A stretch of 53,809 bases of DNA from Deltaproteobacteria bacterium (GTDB lineage: Bacteria; Desulfobacterota; Deferrisomatia; Deferrisomatales; BM512), in NCBI GenBank assembly GCA_030591565.1, contig JAUVAU010000007.1, forward strand, positions 1-53,809, given 5' to 3'. The notes beneath the pieces were generated by a model that saw only the letters and a program-made list of their open reading frames with translations, did not search any database and was not told the DNA's origin. Every line of letters begins with the position of its first letter. Position 1 is the first letter of the stretch. This document shows, in pieces, positions 1 to 8,148 of the stretch. The position numbers and the translations under genes were made by a program.

Positions 1-5
1 CTGAG

Positions 6-255
6 GTGAGGCGCTAGCCGAGCCGAGTTTCCGACCCTCCCTCAGACGCGAACGGTCGCCGTAGGCGAGCACACGTGCTCGAAGGGGCGCGTCTTTGCGG
101 GACTTTCTTAGCGCGAAGAAAGTCCCCGAGGGGTGCAGGGGACGAGTAGTCCCCGCATACAATAGAAAAGGCCTTCGTAAGAAGGCCCACCAAACACATA
201 CAATAAACCCAATCCAATCAAAAAAAACGCGTACAAGCTGCGCGATTCAGCGCCC
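6..255 (-). repeat. Long inverted repeat, arm 1
   Basis: This stretch matches the reverse complement of about 15613-15873 with scattered differences. It holds several short hairpins: CGAGCAC/GTGCTCG around 66-81, an 11-bp perfect stem at 99-109/116-126, a GGGGAC/GTCCCC hairpin around 138-154, and a GGCCTTC/GAAGGCC stem around 170-187. No coding gene is apparent; the open frames here are unsupported. In the minus orientation the last stem is followed by T residues, so it could terminate transcription coming from the right. The element may be a dispersed intergenic repeat or a structured RNA; which is not known. Confidence 0.85.
99..126. other. Perfect 11-bp hairpin in repeat arm 1
   Basis: GGGACTTTCTT, six-base loop, AAGAAAGTCCC. 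The other arm of the repeat carries GGAACTTTCTT/AAGAAAGTTCC at 15760-15787, so one G-C pair is replaced by A-T with pairing kept. Confidence 0.8.
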
Positions 256-338
256 CCCCTCCTTGAAAAACCGAAATTTACAGGTAAGCTGTCCAGCAGG
301 GTGTCACCTGAACAACCCCTTCACGGTCAGGGGGCAAG

Positions 339-1145
339 TTGGAATTTAAAGACAAAAGCCACAGGCTCGCAAGGCGTGTTCTCGCTCTGCTGAACAAAAA
401 GAGGCGGCAAGAGGATCTTGTCATCCATATCGTGCGTCTCATCCAGGCGGAGCTGGGCCTCGAATGCATCGGCATACGCTTGAATGACGGCAAGGACTAC
501 CCTTATTTTTTTACACGTGGGTTTTCCGATGAGTTTATCGTGAAGGAAAATTACCTCTGTGCCAAAGACGAGGCCGGACAAATCATCCTGGACAAACTGG
601 GCAATCCCCTGTTGGAGTGCATGTGCGGCAACGTGATCCGCAGAAAGACAAATTCTTCCCTCTCTTTTTTCACACCCTTTGGAAGCTTCTGGACCAACTC
701 CACAACAAAGCTGCTCGCATCGACCACCGAAACAGAGCGCGAGTCACACACCCGGAACCAGTGCAACAAATTCGGGTATGAATCCGTCGCGCTGATTCCG
801 ATCCGTAGTGAAAACGTTACGCTTGGCTTGCTGCAACTCAACGATAGCCGCGATAACCGTTTCACTGTTGAGATGATAGAGTTCCTGGAGGGGTTGGGCG
901 GAAGTATTGGCCTTCTGTTATTGCTCAAATCGAAAAATGAGGAGTTGGAAGAAGAGAAAAATGTAATCAGACAAAAGATTGAAAGTACCGCCGAAGAGTT
1001 GGAGGCGGTTTCCCATGCGCTCCAAATGGGAAAGGAGGCCAGGAAATCAAGCAAAAACGGGGATGCATCCGTAGAGGAGAGGCTGGATTCGATCCTGGAT
1101 GAATTGCAGACACTCAACCGTCACTTTAAATCCCCGCAGCAATAG
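339..1145 (+). CDS. Orphan GAF-domain protein with C-terminal coiled coil
   Basis: A soluble 268-residue protein. Residues about 15-200 look like the GAF sensor domain found at the front of deltaproteobacterial hybrid histidine kinases, including the LECMCGNVI, FFTPFGSFWTNS and GYESVALIPI segments. The remainder (about 200-268) is Glu/Lys-rich and probably coiled coil. No kinase, HD, GGDEF or output domain follows, so it may bind a ligand and act through a partner. The only start that follows the in-frame stop at 309-311 is TTG at 339, behind a G-rich stretch that could serve as a ribosome site. The gene begins about 80 bp after repeat arm 1, so it could be a remnant of a longer sensor gene. 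The GAF call is firm; the role is unknown. Confidence 0.7.
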   Translation: MEFKDKSHRLARRVLALLNKKRRQEDLVIHIVRLIQAELGLECIGIRLNDGKDYPYFFTRGFSDEFIVKENYLCAKDEAGQIILDKLGNPLLECMCGNVIRRKTNSSLSFFTPFGSFWTNSTTKLLASTTETERESHTRNQCNKFGYESVALIPIRSENVTLGLLQLNDSRDNRFTVEMIEFLEGLGGSIGLLLLLKSKNEELEEEKNVIRQKIESTAEELEAVSHALQMGKEARKSSKNGDASVEERLDSILDELQTLNRHFKSPQQ

Positions 1146-1255
1146 TCCATCTACCCGCAGACCTTCAACCTCCCGTGCCCGGTTTTACCCTATCACCTCT
1201 ACCCCGACGACCCAAGACTGCCAGCCCGGATATTTCTTCTTGCACGTTAAACACT

Positions 1256-1286
1256 AAAAAGCCCGCCTGTTACAGGCGGGCTTTTT
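1256..1286. terminator. Bidirectional intrinsic terminator
   Basis: A perfect 9-bp GC-rich stem (GCCCGCCTG/CAGGCGGGC) with a 3-base loop, flanked by five A on the left and five T on the right. It lies between the convergent GAF gene and MucR gene and can serve both. Confidence 0.9.
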
Positions 1287-1309
1287 AAGTACCAACTCTC
1301 AAGCTTGGT

Positions 1310-1762
1310 CTATTTTTTCTTTTTCTTGCCTCTCGCGGCGCGGGCTTTTACGAGGCGCTCGGCGAGATTGAGCTTCTGGGCCATCTTCTTCCTGGCTTCG
1401 GAGTAGTTCTTCGCGACCAGCGGCGTACCAGCGGGGATGCTGTACTGTTTGCGGTACTGGCCGGGCTTTAGGCCGTGGGCGGTGGAGAGGTGACGCTTAA
1501 GCGTCTTCATGCCCTTGCCACACACCATGCAGAAGACCTTGTCGGCGCCAAAGGCTGCTTCAAGCGGTACGGCAGCGGAAGAACTTTCACTGGCTTCGGC
1601 GGCGACTTCTTCAGTTGCGAATTCCGCGCCTTCGGACAAGTTGGAAAGTTTTCCAAAGACTTTGTCGATCTCTCCCAACAAATCTTCCTGGGAAATCTCA
1701 TTCATCGAAGCATGGGATGCGACGATGTCGGCAGTCATTTGAAGCAATGCTTTTTTATCCAT
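1310..1762 (-). CDS. Ros/MucR-family zinc-finger transcriptional regulator
   Basis: A 150-residue DNA-binding protein. The Ros/MucR finger is visible as C78-x2-C81-x9-H91-x4-H96, followed by the family segment HGLKPGQYRKQYSIP. The tail is strongly basic, ending in five lysines. The N-terminal half is acidic and Ala/Ser-rich and probably carries oligomerisation. Members in Alphaproteobacteria control surface polysaccharide, motility and cell-cycle genes by binding AT-rich DNA; deltaproteobacterial members are less studied. The ATG follows a GGAGAGGA ribosome site, and a good promoter lies in AT-rich DNA upstream, which would suit autoregulation. It is transcribed alone. The family assignment is secure; the regulon cannot be inferred. 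Confidence 0.92.
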   Translation of the reverse strand: MDKKALLQMTADIVASHASMNEISQEDLLGEIDKVFGKLSNLSEGAEFATEEVAAEASESSSAAVPLEAAFGADKVFCMVCGKGMKTLKRHLSTAHGLKPGQYRKQYSIPAGTPLVAKNYSEARKKMAQKLNLAERLVKARAARGKKKKK

Positions 1763-1804
1763 AGTCCTCTCCGTTCAAGGGTTCTTGTATTTCAATAGAG
1801 TAAA

Positions 1805-1833
1805 CTTATAGCTAATTATTAAGTTTTATGCAA
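1805..1833 (-). promoter_or_regulatory. Candidate sigma-70 promoter of the MucR gene
   Basis: On the minus strand TTGCAT and TATAAG are separated by exactly 17 bases, about 40 bp upstream of the ATG. The surrounding 1797-1900 is AT-rich with many T-A steps, the sort of DNA MucR proteins bind, so autoregulation is plausible. Confidence 0.5.
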
Positions 1834-2148
1834 GGGGTTGTTAAGCATTTTTTTCTATCATCACAAAACTTTACACATTAAAGCTAAAACTCCAGTTAAG
1901 ATCGGTGTTGTATTTTGGTCAATACCTAGACCCATTCTATGACGAATTTTGACGCTACAGCGCATTACTCACATCAACAAACAGCAGGTTATTCCCGGAC
2001 TCACTTGACTCGCTTGAAGAGTGCCGCAAACACTAATGACATGGGAACCGCACATTGCATGAGCGCACACCAATGTCTCTAACATTTCACGTTTCAAGAT
2101 GGTCGTGGGTTGGATATTTTATTGTGTAGGGAGATAGCCGTTACGTAA
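1834..2148. other. Intergenic region, no gene seen
   Basis: Lies between the MucR gene and the thioesterase stop. I see no convincing coding frame, RNA gene or repeat. The left third is AT-rich and may hold MucR operator sequence. Confidence 0.5.
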
Positions 2149-2577
2149 TCAGGAGAGGAACTGGGGAGGTTCTTTTTTCCTATAAGCAATTGCCTGGGCT
2201 ATGGCTATAAGTTGATCGTCATCAGCCGTCACCGACACCTCATAGGTACCTGTCCTATTGGTAAGCGCCTTTTCACTGGCACGTGCGACAAGGGTTTGCC
2301 CCACCCTGGCCGCGCCGATGTAAGTAACCGAGACATTGAGGGCGTAGGCGGTCAGCCCACGGGAATTGCAAGCGATCTGGAAGGCATCGTCCATCAGGCT
2401 GAATATTGCGCCACCATGCGCCATGCCAAAGAGGTTGACCATATCCTCGGCCACCGTCATCTTGCACACGGCGCTCCCCTGCCCCACCTCAACGCATTCA
2501 ATCCCCATCCTGCACGCGTAGGGTTCGCCCCTGGCCGCCTCCAGCATCTTTTTCGAGATATCGTCCCGGTCTGTCAT
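2149..2577 (-). CDS. PaaI-like hotdog thioesterase
   Basis: A 142-residue single hotdog-fold protein that probably hydrolyses acyl- or aryl-CoA thioesters. The signature is N48 with GMAHGGAIFSLMDDAF: H54-G-G ahead of the hotdog helix, with acidic D63/D64 where PaaI enzymes have their catalytic Asp. Length is normal for the family. Start ATG follows CGGAG at a suitable distance. It is divergent from trpB with about 230 bp between starts, so it probably has its own promoter. There is no phenylacetate pathway gene nearby to fix the substrate. Confidence 0.85.
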   Translation of the reverse strand: MTDRDDISKKMLEAARGEPYACRMGIECVEVGQGSAVCKMTVAEDMVNLFGMAHGGAIFSLMDDAFQIACNSRGLTAYALNVSVTYIGAARVGQTLVARASEKALTNRTGTYEVSVTADDDQLIAIAQAIAYRKKEPPQFLS

Positions 2578-2806
2578 TTGAACACTCCGTATCGGATGGA
2601 TGGGTCAAAATATTCGCAGAAAACTAACTGCTATTTGTTCTCTCACGATTACCAACTCACGGCAACAAAGAACAATTTAGCACCAATTGAGTAAATCCCC
2701 CCTTATCCATCTGGACAAGCACAGGGTATTTCAAGTATCAATTACCTTCTATAATACCATCACTCGGACACATAACTCTTCCAGTAGCTCCAAGGAGACA
2801 CTGAAA

Positions 2807-4171
2807 ATGACCCAGACCAAATACATACTCTCTGAACGCGACATGCCACGCCAGTGGTACAACATCATCCCCGACCTGCCCTCGCCGATGAATCCCCCGC
2901 TCCATCCGGGCACCAGGCAACCCCTCGGCCCCCAGGACCTCGCGCCGCTCTTCCCCGATGCGCTCATCGAGCAGGAGATGAGTTCCCAGCGCTGGATCGA
3001 CATCCCGGAGCCGGTCATGGAAATCCTGGCCCAGTGGCGGCCCACCCCGCTGATAAGAGCCAAGGGGCTGGAGAAGGCGCTGGGCACGCCCGCCAAGATT
3101 TATTTCAAGCACGAGGGCACAAGCCCGGCGGGCAGCCACAAGCCCAACACCGCCATCGCCCAGGTCTATTACAACAAGCTGGAAGGGGTTAAAAGGATCG
3201 TCACCGAGACCGGCGCCGGACAGTGGGGCAGCGCGTTGGCGCTTGCCTGCAACTACTTCGGCCTGGAAGCCAAGGTCTACATGGTAAAGATCTCCTATGA
3301 GCAAAAGCCCTACCGCCGCGTCCTGATGGAAACCTGGGGCGCCAGCGTCACGCCCAGCCCCTCGACCGAGACCGAGGCGGGCAGGACGATCCTCGCCGCC
3401 GATCCCAACTCCTCAGGTTCCCTCGGCATCGCCATCTCCGAGGCGGTGGAAGACGCTGCGAATCGCGACGACACCAAATACGCCCTTGGCTCGGTGTTGA
3501 ACCATGTATTGCTGCACCAGACAATTATGGGACTGGAAACCAAGAAGCAGTTTGAGATGGCTGGGGATTCGCCCGACGTCATCATCGGCTGCTGCGGCGG
3601 CGGCTCCAACTTCTACGGCCTCGCCGCTCCCTACTTCCTGGACAAGATCAACGGCAAGGATATCGACCTCCTGGGTTGCGAGCCTGCGGCCTGCCCCACG
3701 ATGACCAAGGGGCACTTCCACTATGACTTTGGCGACTCCATCGGCATGACGCCGCTGGTAGCCATGCACACCCTGGGACACAGCTTTGTGCCCGCCTCCA
3801 TCCACGCCGGAGGCCTTCGCTACCATGGAATGGCCCCGCTCCTGAGCGAGCTGCTGCGCCAGAAACTGATGCGCGCGGAAGCCTACGGCCAGGTGGAGTG
3901 TTTTGAAGCGGCCATCACCTTCGCACGCACCGAGGGCATCGTGCCCGCGCCCGAGTCCTCCCACGCCATACGCGGAGCGATCAAGGAGGCCCTGAAAGCC
4001 AAGGAAGAAGGCAAGGAGAAGACGATCGTCTTCCTGCTCTCAGGCCATGGGCACTTTGACATGTCCGCCTACGACGCCTACCTCTCCGGCTCGCTCAAAG
4101 ACTTTGAACTACCCCAGGAAAATATCGACTCCGCCTGGGAGGCCATAAAGGACCTGCCCGAAGCGGAATAA
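2807..4171 (+). CDS. trpB: Tryptophan synthase beta chain, TrpB2 type
   Basis: A 454-residue PLP enzyme condensing indole with L-serine to tryptophan. The TrpB2 subgroup is recognised from the N-terminal extension ([17 protein letters not shown]), the PLP lysine K112 in GSHKPNTA and the phosphate-binding CCGGGSN loop. TrpB2 proteins are longer than classical TrpB and often lie apart from trpA, as here: no trpA or other trp gene is in the window. The ATG at 2807 has AAGGAG nine bases upstream; a longer in-frame TTG at 2687 would add 40 residues unlike the family and is rejected. It ends in a good terminator. It may salvage indole, or partner a distant TrpA. Confidence 0.92.
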   Translation: MTQTKYILSERDMPRQWYNIIPDLPSPMNPPLHPGTRQPLGPQDLAPLFPDALIEQEMSSQRWIDIPEPVMEILAQWRPTPLIRAKGLEKALGTPAKIYFKHEGTSPAGSHKPNTAIAQVYYNKLEGVKRIVTETGAGQWGSALALACNYFGLEAKVYMVKISYEQKPYRRVLMETWGASVTPSPSTETEAGRTILAADPNSSGSLGIAISEAVEDAANRDDTKYALGSVLNHVLLHQTIMGLETKKQFEMAGDSPDVIIGCCGGGSNFYGLAAPYFLDKINGKDIDLLGCEPAACPTMTKGHFHYDFGDSIGMTPLVAMHTLGHSFVPASIHAGGLRYHGMAPLLSELLRQKLMRAEAYGQVECFEAAITFARTEGIVPAPESSHAIRGAIKEALKAKEEGKEKTIVFLLSGHGHFDMSAYDAYLSGSLKDFELPQENIDSAWEAIKDLPEAE

Positions 4172-4202
4172 TCACAGCATCCACTTAGTCCGGGCAATGC
4201 AC

Positions 4203-4238
4203 AAAGGCCGCTTGATTCGTAAGATCAAGCGGCCTTTT
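4203..4238 (+). terminator. Intrinsic terminator after trpB
   Basis: A long stem pairs AAAGGCCGCTTGAT with ATCAAGCGGCCTTT across a short loop and ends in TTTT. Confidence 0.9.
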
Positions 4239-4332
4239 CACGACTACTCTGCTTGGATATCCGTTCGTGTAATCCTTGTATCCTAGAAGGTAAAAGCGAC
4301 CCCAGCCACTTCCCCTCCATGTCACTATCTTT

Positions 4333-4357
4333 CTATACTGGTTTTCCATATGTATAG
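4333..4357. promoter_or_regulatory. Inverted repeat upstream of the RpoS-type gene
   Basis: CTATAC and GTATAG form a 6-bp inverted repeat separated by 13 bases, just ahead of the ribosome site. Each arm contains a -10-like element (TATACT and TATAGT). It could be an operator or overlapping promoter; no clear -35 is seen. Confidence 0.3.
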
Positions 4358-4377
4358 TGTTACATGGAGGGATGAAA

Positions 4378-5283
4378 ATGGAACGGTCGACCCAAAGCAG
4401 TTCAACCCGTCACTCCAATTCGGCTTCTGCCGCCAAACCCACCGACGAATTCCACGACGTAACCTCGATCAACCTCTACCTAAAAGACATCAGGAAATCT
4501 CAACTGCTCACCGCCGAGCAGGAGATTGAGCTGGCGCTTCGCATTGAAAAAGGCGACGCACAGGCGCGCAAGCAGATGATCGAGTCCAACCTGCGGCTGG
4601 TTGTAAAAATCGCCAAACGCTATATGAACCGCGGCCTGCCCTTCGTCGATCTCATCGAAGAGGGCAACATGGGCCTTATCAAAGCGGTGGAACGGTTCAA
4701 GGCCGAAAAGGGTTGCCGCTTCTCCACCTACGCAACCTGGTGGATACGCCAGGGGATAGAACGCTCGCTCACCAACCACGCCCACACCGTAAGGCTCCCG
4801 GTCCACGTGGCCGAAGATATGGATCGGCTTCGCCGTATCACCCGTGACCATCTGCGCCAACACGACCGTCCGCCCACCGTTGAGGAGCTTATGGATAACA
4901 GCGGCATGGCCAGGAAATACATCATCCGGCTGCAAAACATACGCAGGAAAATCTATTCACTCGACCAGACTATCGACGCCGACGGCGACTTCACCTTCCA
5001 GGACACCATCGAGGACAACTCGCTGGAAGATCCGGGGCTTTCGATCTTCAACCACACTATGGTCGGGAAGCTGAAGGACAAGATGGTGGTGCTGTCCCTG
5101 CGGGAGCAGTCCATATTGTCCATGCGTTTCGGGCTTGAAACAGACGCGCCCATGACGCTGGAGTCGATCGGCAAGAGGTTTGGAGTCACCCGCGAACGCA
5201 TACGGCAGATTCAGATAGAAGCCCTGAAAAAGATCAGGGTGGCGCTTGAGGAGGACGGGATCGACCGCGCCGAGGCGATCTAG
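4378..5283 (+). CDS. rpoS: RNA polymerase sigma factor, RpoS/RpoD family
   Basis: A 301-residue sigma-70 family factor. In order it has region 1.2 (INLYLKDI), region 2 for core and -10 binding ([16 protein letters not shown] to [16 protein letters not shown]), region 3, and a region 4 helix-turn-helix ([19 protein letters not shown]). It lacks the long region 1.1 and non-conserved region of a primary sigma factor, and its size and pattern fit deltaproteobacterial RpoS (stationary phase and stress). The ATG at 4378 has GGAGG seven bases upstream; GTG 4357 and ATG 4372 are worse placed. It is single, convergent with the next gene, and separated from it by a type I repeat. Confidence 0.85.
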   Translation: MERSTQSSSTRHSNSASAAKPTDEFHDVTSINLYLKDIRKSQLLTAEQEIELALRIEKGDAQARKQMIESNLRLVVKIAKRYMNRGLPFVDLIEEGNMGLIKAVERFKAEKGCRFSTYATWWIRQGIERSLTNHAHTVRLPVHVAEDMDRLRRITRDHLRQHDRPPTVEELMDNSGMARKYIIRLQNIRRKIYSLDQTIDADGDFTFQDTIEDNSLEDPGLSIFNHTMVGKLKDKMVVLSLREQSILSMRFGLETDAPMTLESIGKRFGVTRERIRQIQIEALKKIRVALEEDGIDRAEAI

Positions 5284-5295
5284 TCCCCAATACTT

Positions 5296-5540
5296 CTAGG
5301 AGGCTGTTGAAAAATTCTCCCGAAGCGGGGAGTAACGCTAATCCGGGCTGAACTAGATATTTTAACCGATGCCGTGCAAACTACTAACTAAGCCGACGAT
5401 AAACCGGAAGCCCCGAAGATCCTTCGAGAATGAGGAAGGGAAGAAAAATGACCGCAGGCATACTGATAGGTATTTCGAGGATCATTTTTCGACCCTGACA
5501 ACATCAATCGGAGGATATCCGGGGTTTTTCAACAAACTGC
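5296..5540 (+). repeat. Type I structured repeat, copy A
   Basis: About 245 bp beginning CTAGGAGGCTGTTGAAAAA and ending GGTTTTTCAACAAACTGC, giving imperfect terminal inverted repeats. The inner hairpin is GAAAAATGA (5443-5451) with TCATTTTTC (5482-5490). An outer pairing of the CCCCG near 5412 with the CCGGGG near 5520 encloses it. It fills the gap between two convergent genes and its right end abuts the stop codon of the unknown gene at 5542. Short open frames inside are not conserved and are not called. Confidence 0.88.
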
Positions 5541-5541
5541 A

Positions 5542-6144
5542 TCAGGCTGTTTGAAGCCTAATATTGACCGCCTTGGCGGCCTCCAGATAGCCTTGGGCAA
5601 TTTGCTCCAGGTGCAGCTCGTCCAGCGTCGGCTTGTCGCCCTCCCTGAACAATTTCACCTTGCCATAGGGGAAGGAAAGCTCAAACTCCTCCACCCCCAG
5701 GGCTTTCAATGTCTGCGAGTCGATGTAGCCGTTTCGCAGGAGCCCCCCAGCCAGCGCCAGCCCGATTGGGAACATCTCGGATACCTTGTCCAGCGCCCCC
5801 GGCACCCCGGCCAACTGTTCCACCGCTGCTTTACTCTCAGGCAGAGTCGGAGGTACGTCCAAACCCAGCGCCTCACCCAGAAATGCCCTGAAGTGGTCAC
5901 CGTAAGCCAAGAGCACCACCTCTGAGACCACCTCCCCCGCCTGCCCAAGCGAGTGGGTCAGCTCTTCCATCTCCTCGGCTGAACTGGATGAAGCGGCCGC
6001 AATGGCGCCGCCGCCCTTGGCGGTCAGGTCCCCTATCCTCTTGGCCGCAAGGCGCAGTCCGTAATTTGTGGCCTTTACATGCCCCGACACGCGGTTAAGC
6101 GCGCTCTCCAGCTTCCATAGCGCCTGCTCTGCTGATCCGTTCAA
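5542..6144 (-). CDS. Uncharacterised soluble protein
   Basis: I do not recognise this 200-residue protein. It has no signal peptide or membrane segment. Residues about 1-80 are helical, with a serine/alanine run (AAASSSS); residues about 105-200 contain FPIGLALAGGLLRNGYID and a C-terminal helix. There are no catalytic motifs or cysteines. Translation likely starts at TTG (6144), with GGGAGG nine bases upstream. It is divergent from uvrC with only 32 bp between start codons, so the two promoters must overlap the neighbouring coding regions. The stop codon touches the end of a type I repeat. Codon use matches its neighbours, so it is probably a resident gene. Confidence 0.7.
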   Translation of the reverse strand: MNGSAEQALWKLESALNRVSGHVKATNYGLRLAAKRIGDLTAKGGGAIAAASSSSAEEMEELTHSLGQAGEVVSEVVLLAYGDHFRAFLGEALGLDVPPTLPESKAAVEQLAGVPGALDKVSEMFPIGLALAGGLLRNGYIDSQTLKALGVEEFELSFPYGKVKLFREGDKPTLDELHLEQIAQGYLEAAKAVNIRLQTA

Positions 6145-6176
6145 ATTCCAAAAACCTCCCCAAGGATGTTCCTGTC

Positions 6177-8045
6177 ATGAAGATTCAATGTCCGGTAATA
6201 TTACATCCCATGGGACTGGAGACCAAGATAAAGAGGATGCCCGGGAACCCCGGCGTCTATCTTATCAAAGACGCCGGGGGCCGCGTGCTCTACATCGGCA
6301 AGGCCAAGAACCTTCGCGTGAGGGTTCGCAGCTATCTGCGCCCCCAGGGCGACGGTCGCGCACACGTGCGTTTACTCATGGCGAGGGCCAAAGATATCGA
6401 CTGGGTCATAACCGAGTCGGAAAAGGAAGCCCTCATCCTTGAGAACAACCTGATAAAGAAGCACCGCCCCCGCTACAATGTCGACCTCAAGGATGACAAG
6501 AGCTACCTGACCCTCAAGATCACAACCAGGGAAGAGTTCCCCAGACTGGAGGCCACCAGAAGAATAAATCACGATGGCTCCCTCTATTTCGGTCCCTACT
6601 CCTCGGCACGCGACCTGCGCGCCACGGTGGAGCTGATAAACCGCATCTTCCCGCTCAGGCGCTGCTCCAACCGCGACTTCAAGCTGCGCACCAGACCCTG
6701 CCTCTACCACAAGACCAGCGGTTGCAAGGCACCCTGCGTGGGGATGATCGGCGTGGCCGAGTACCAGGCAATGGTAGACGAGGTGATTCTTTTCCTGGGA
6801 GGAAAATCCGGCAAACTGCTAAACCGGCTGGGCGAGGAGATGAAGAGGGCCTCGACCGAGCACCGCTTTGAAGACGCAGGGCTGACGCGCGACCGCATCC
6901 GCGCCGTGAAGCTCACCCTGGAGAAGCAGCAGACCCAATCCATGAACCCCATCGATCGCGACGTGATCGGCTGGGTGCGCGAAGGGGCCGAGGCCCAGGC
7001 CGCTGTCCTGATCGTGCGTTCCGGCGCAGTGCTGGACCAGCGCGGCTACTATATGGACCACCTCGTGGATGATGAAGCAGGTGTGGTGGCCGAGTTTATC
7101 CGCCGCTATTACAGGGAGGACCGCATCGTCCCGGCAGAGATAATCATCCCCTGCGACCTTGGCGAGGAAGAGGAGTTGACCCAGCGGTGGCTCAGCGAGA
7201 AGCGGGGCAAGAAGGTCCGGTTGATCAATCCAAAGAGAGGCGAGAAGGTGGCGATCCTGCGCATGGCGACCGAAAACGCACAGACGCTATTGACCGAGCG
7301 GCGTAAATCCAAGGTCGGCTACGAAAAGGCGCTGGAAGAGCTGCGTGACCGGCTCGGGCTCGCGTCCGTCCCGGCCAGGATGGAGTGCTTCGACGTCTCC
7401 AACACCCAGGGCGCCCTGCCAACCGCCTCCATGGTCGTCTTCACCGATGGCTTCCCCGATAAATCCGCCTATAAGAGGTTCGCCATCAAGACTGTCAAGG
7501 ACTCGGACGACTACGCCATGCTGCGCGAAGCGATGACCCGACGTTTTGCCCGCACGGGACCGGGGTGGGAAAAACCCGATCTGCTGGTGGTGGATGGCGG
7601 CAAGGGCCAGCTCTCGGCCGCGTTGGCGGCGCTGGAAGATATGGGCGTCACGATCCCCGCTGTTATTGGATTGGCAAAGGCCCGGACGATACCCGGAACA
7701 GCGGAACCGCTAAAAAGCGCCGAGCGGATTTTTGTGCCCGGCAGAAAGAATCCCATAATCCCGCCGCGAAACTCTTCAGCGATATTTCTCTTGCAGCGCC
7801 TCAGGGACGAGGCACACCGCTTCGCCATCGCCTACCATCGCAAGCGGCGCGGGGCGCGTATTTCCGCCTCAAAGCTGGATGGGATACCCGGCGTAGGGGA
7901 TAAACGCAAAAAAGCGCTGCTGCGCAAATTCGGCAGCATAAAAGGCATAATAAAGGCCACCTCAGCCGAGCTGGCCCAGGCTACCGGTATATCAGAGAAG
8001 CTGGCGGTTGAGATACTGGACCATCTAAACACCAACTCCGAATGA
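6177..8045 (+). CDS. uvrC: UvrABC excinuclease subunit C
   Basis: A 622-residue nucleotide-excision-repair nuclease that makes the 3' and 5' incisions around UvrB-bound lesions. The N-terminal GIY-YIG domain (PGVYLIKDAGG...LYIGKAKNLRVRV, about 22-100) makes the 3' cut. A UVR motif for UvrB contact lies near HRFEDAGLTRDRI (about 223-240). The RNase H-like domain with ECFDVSNTQG and VVDGGKGQLSAA (about 400-480) makes the 5' cut. Tandem helix-hairpin-helix motifs (LDGIPGVGDKRKKALL) close the protein. Length is normal. The ATG at 6177 follows AAGGATG; an in-frame ATG at 6210 is an alternative. tyrS follows in the same direction. Confidence 0.97.
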   Translation: MKIQCPVILHPMGLETKIKRMPGNPGVYLIKDAGGRVLYIGKAKNLRVRVRSYLRPQGDGRAHVRLLMARAKDIDWVITESEKEALILENNLIKKHRPRYNVDLKDDKSYLTLKITTREEFPRLEATRRINHDGSLYFGPYSSARDLRATVELINRIFPLRRCSNRDFKLRTRPCLYHKTSGCKAPCVGMIGVAEYQAMVDEVILFLGGKSGKLLNRLGEEMKRASTEHRFEDAGLTRDRIRAVKLTLEKQQTQSMNPIDRDVIGWVREGAEAQAAVLIVRSGAVLDQRGYYMDHLVDDEAGVVAEFIRRYYREDRIVPAEIIIPCDLGEEEELTQRWLSEKRGKKVRLINPKRGEKVAILRMATENAQTLLTERRKSKVGYEKALEELRDRLGLASVPARMECFDVSNTQGALPTASMVVFTDGFPDKSAYKRFAIKTVKDSDDYAMLREAMTRRFARTGPGWEKPDLLVVDGGKGQLSAALAALEDMGVTIPAVIGLAKARTIPGTAEPLKSAERIFVPGRKNPIIPPRNSSAIFLLQRLRDEAHRFAIAYHRKRRGARISASKLDGIPGVGDKRKKALLRKFGSIKGIIKATSAELAQATGISEKLAVEILDHLNTNSE

Positions 8046-8148
8046 GCTACCCCGTTGACCCCTCGCCCGCCAACGCGCTATCATCCGCCTTCTTCAAACA
8101 CTTTCATCACTTTAACGAGCCCGTTTATGGGTAATGTGGATTTATAAA

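Noticed and set aside
5369-5554. Short open frame within type I copy A
   Set aside because: The frame is not conserved among the other three copies, while the hairpins are.
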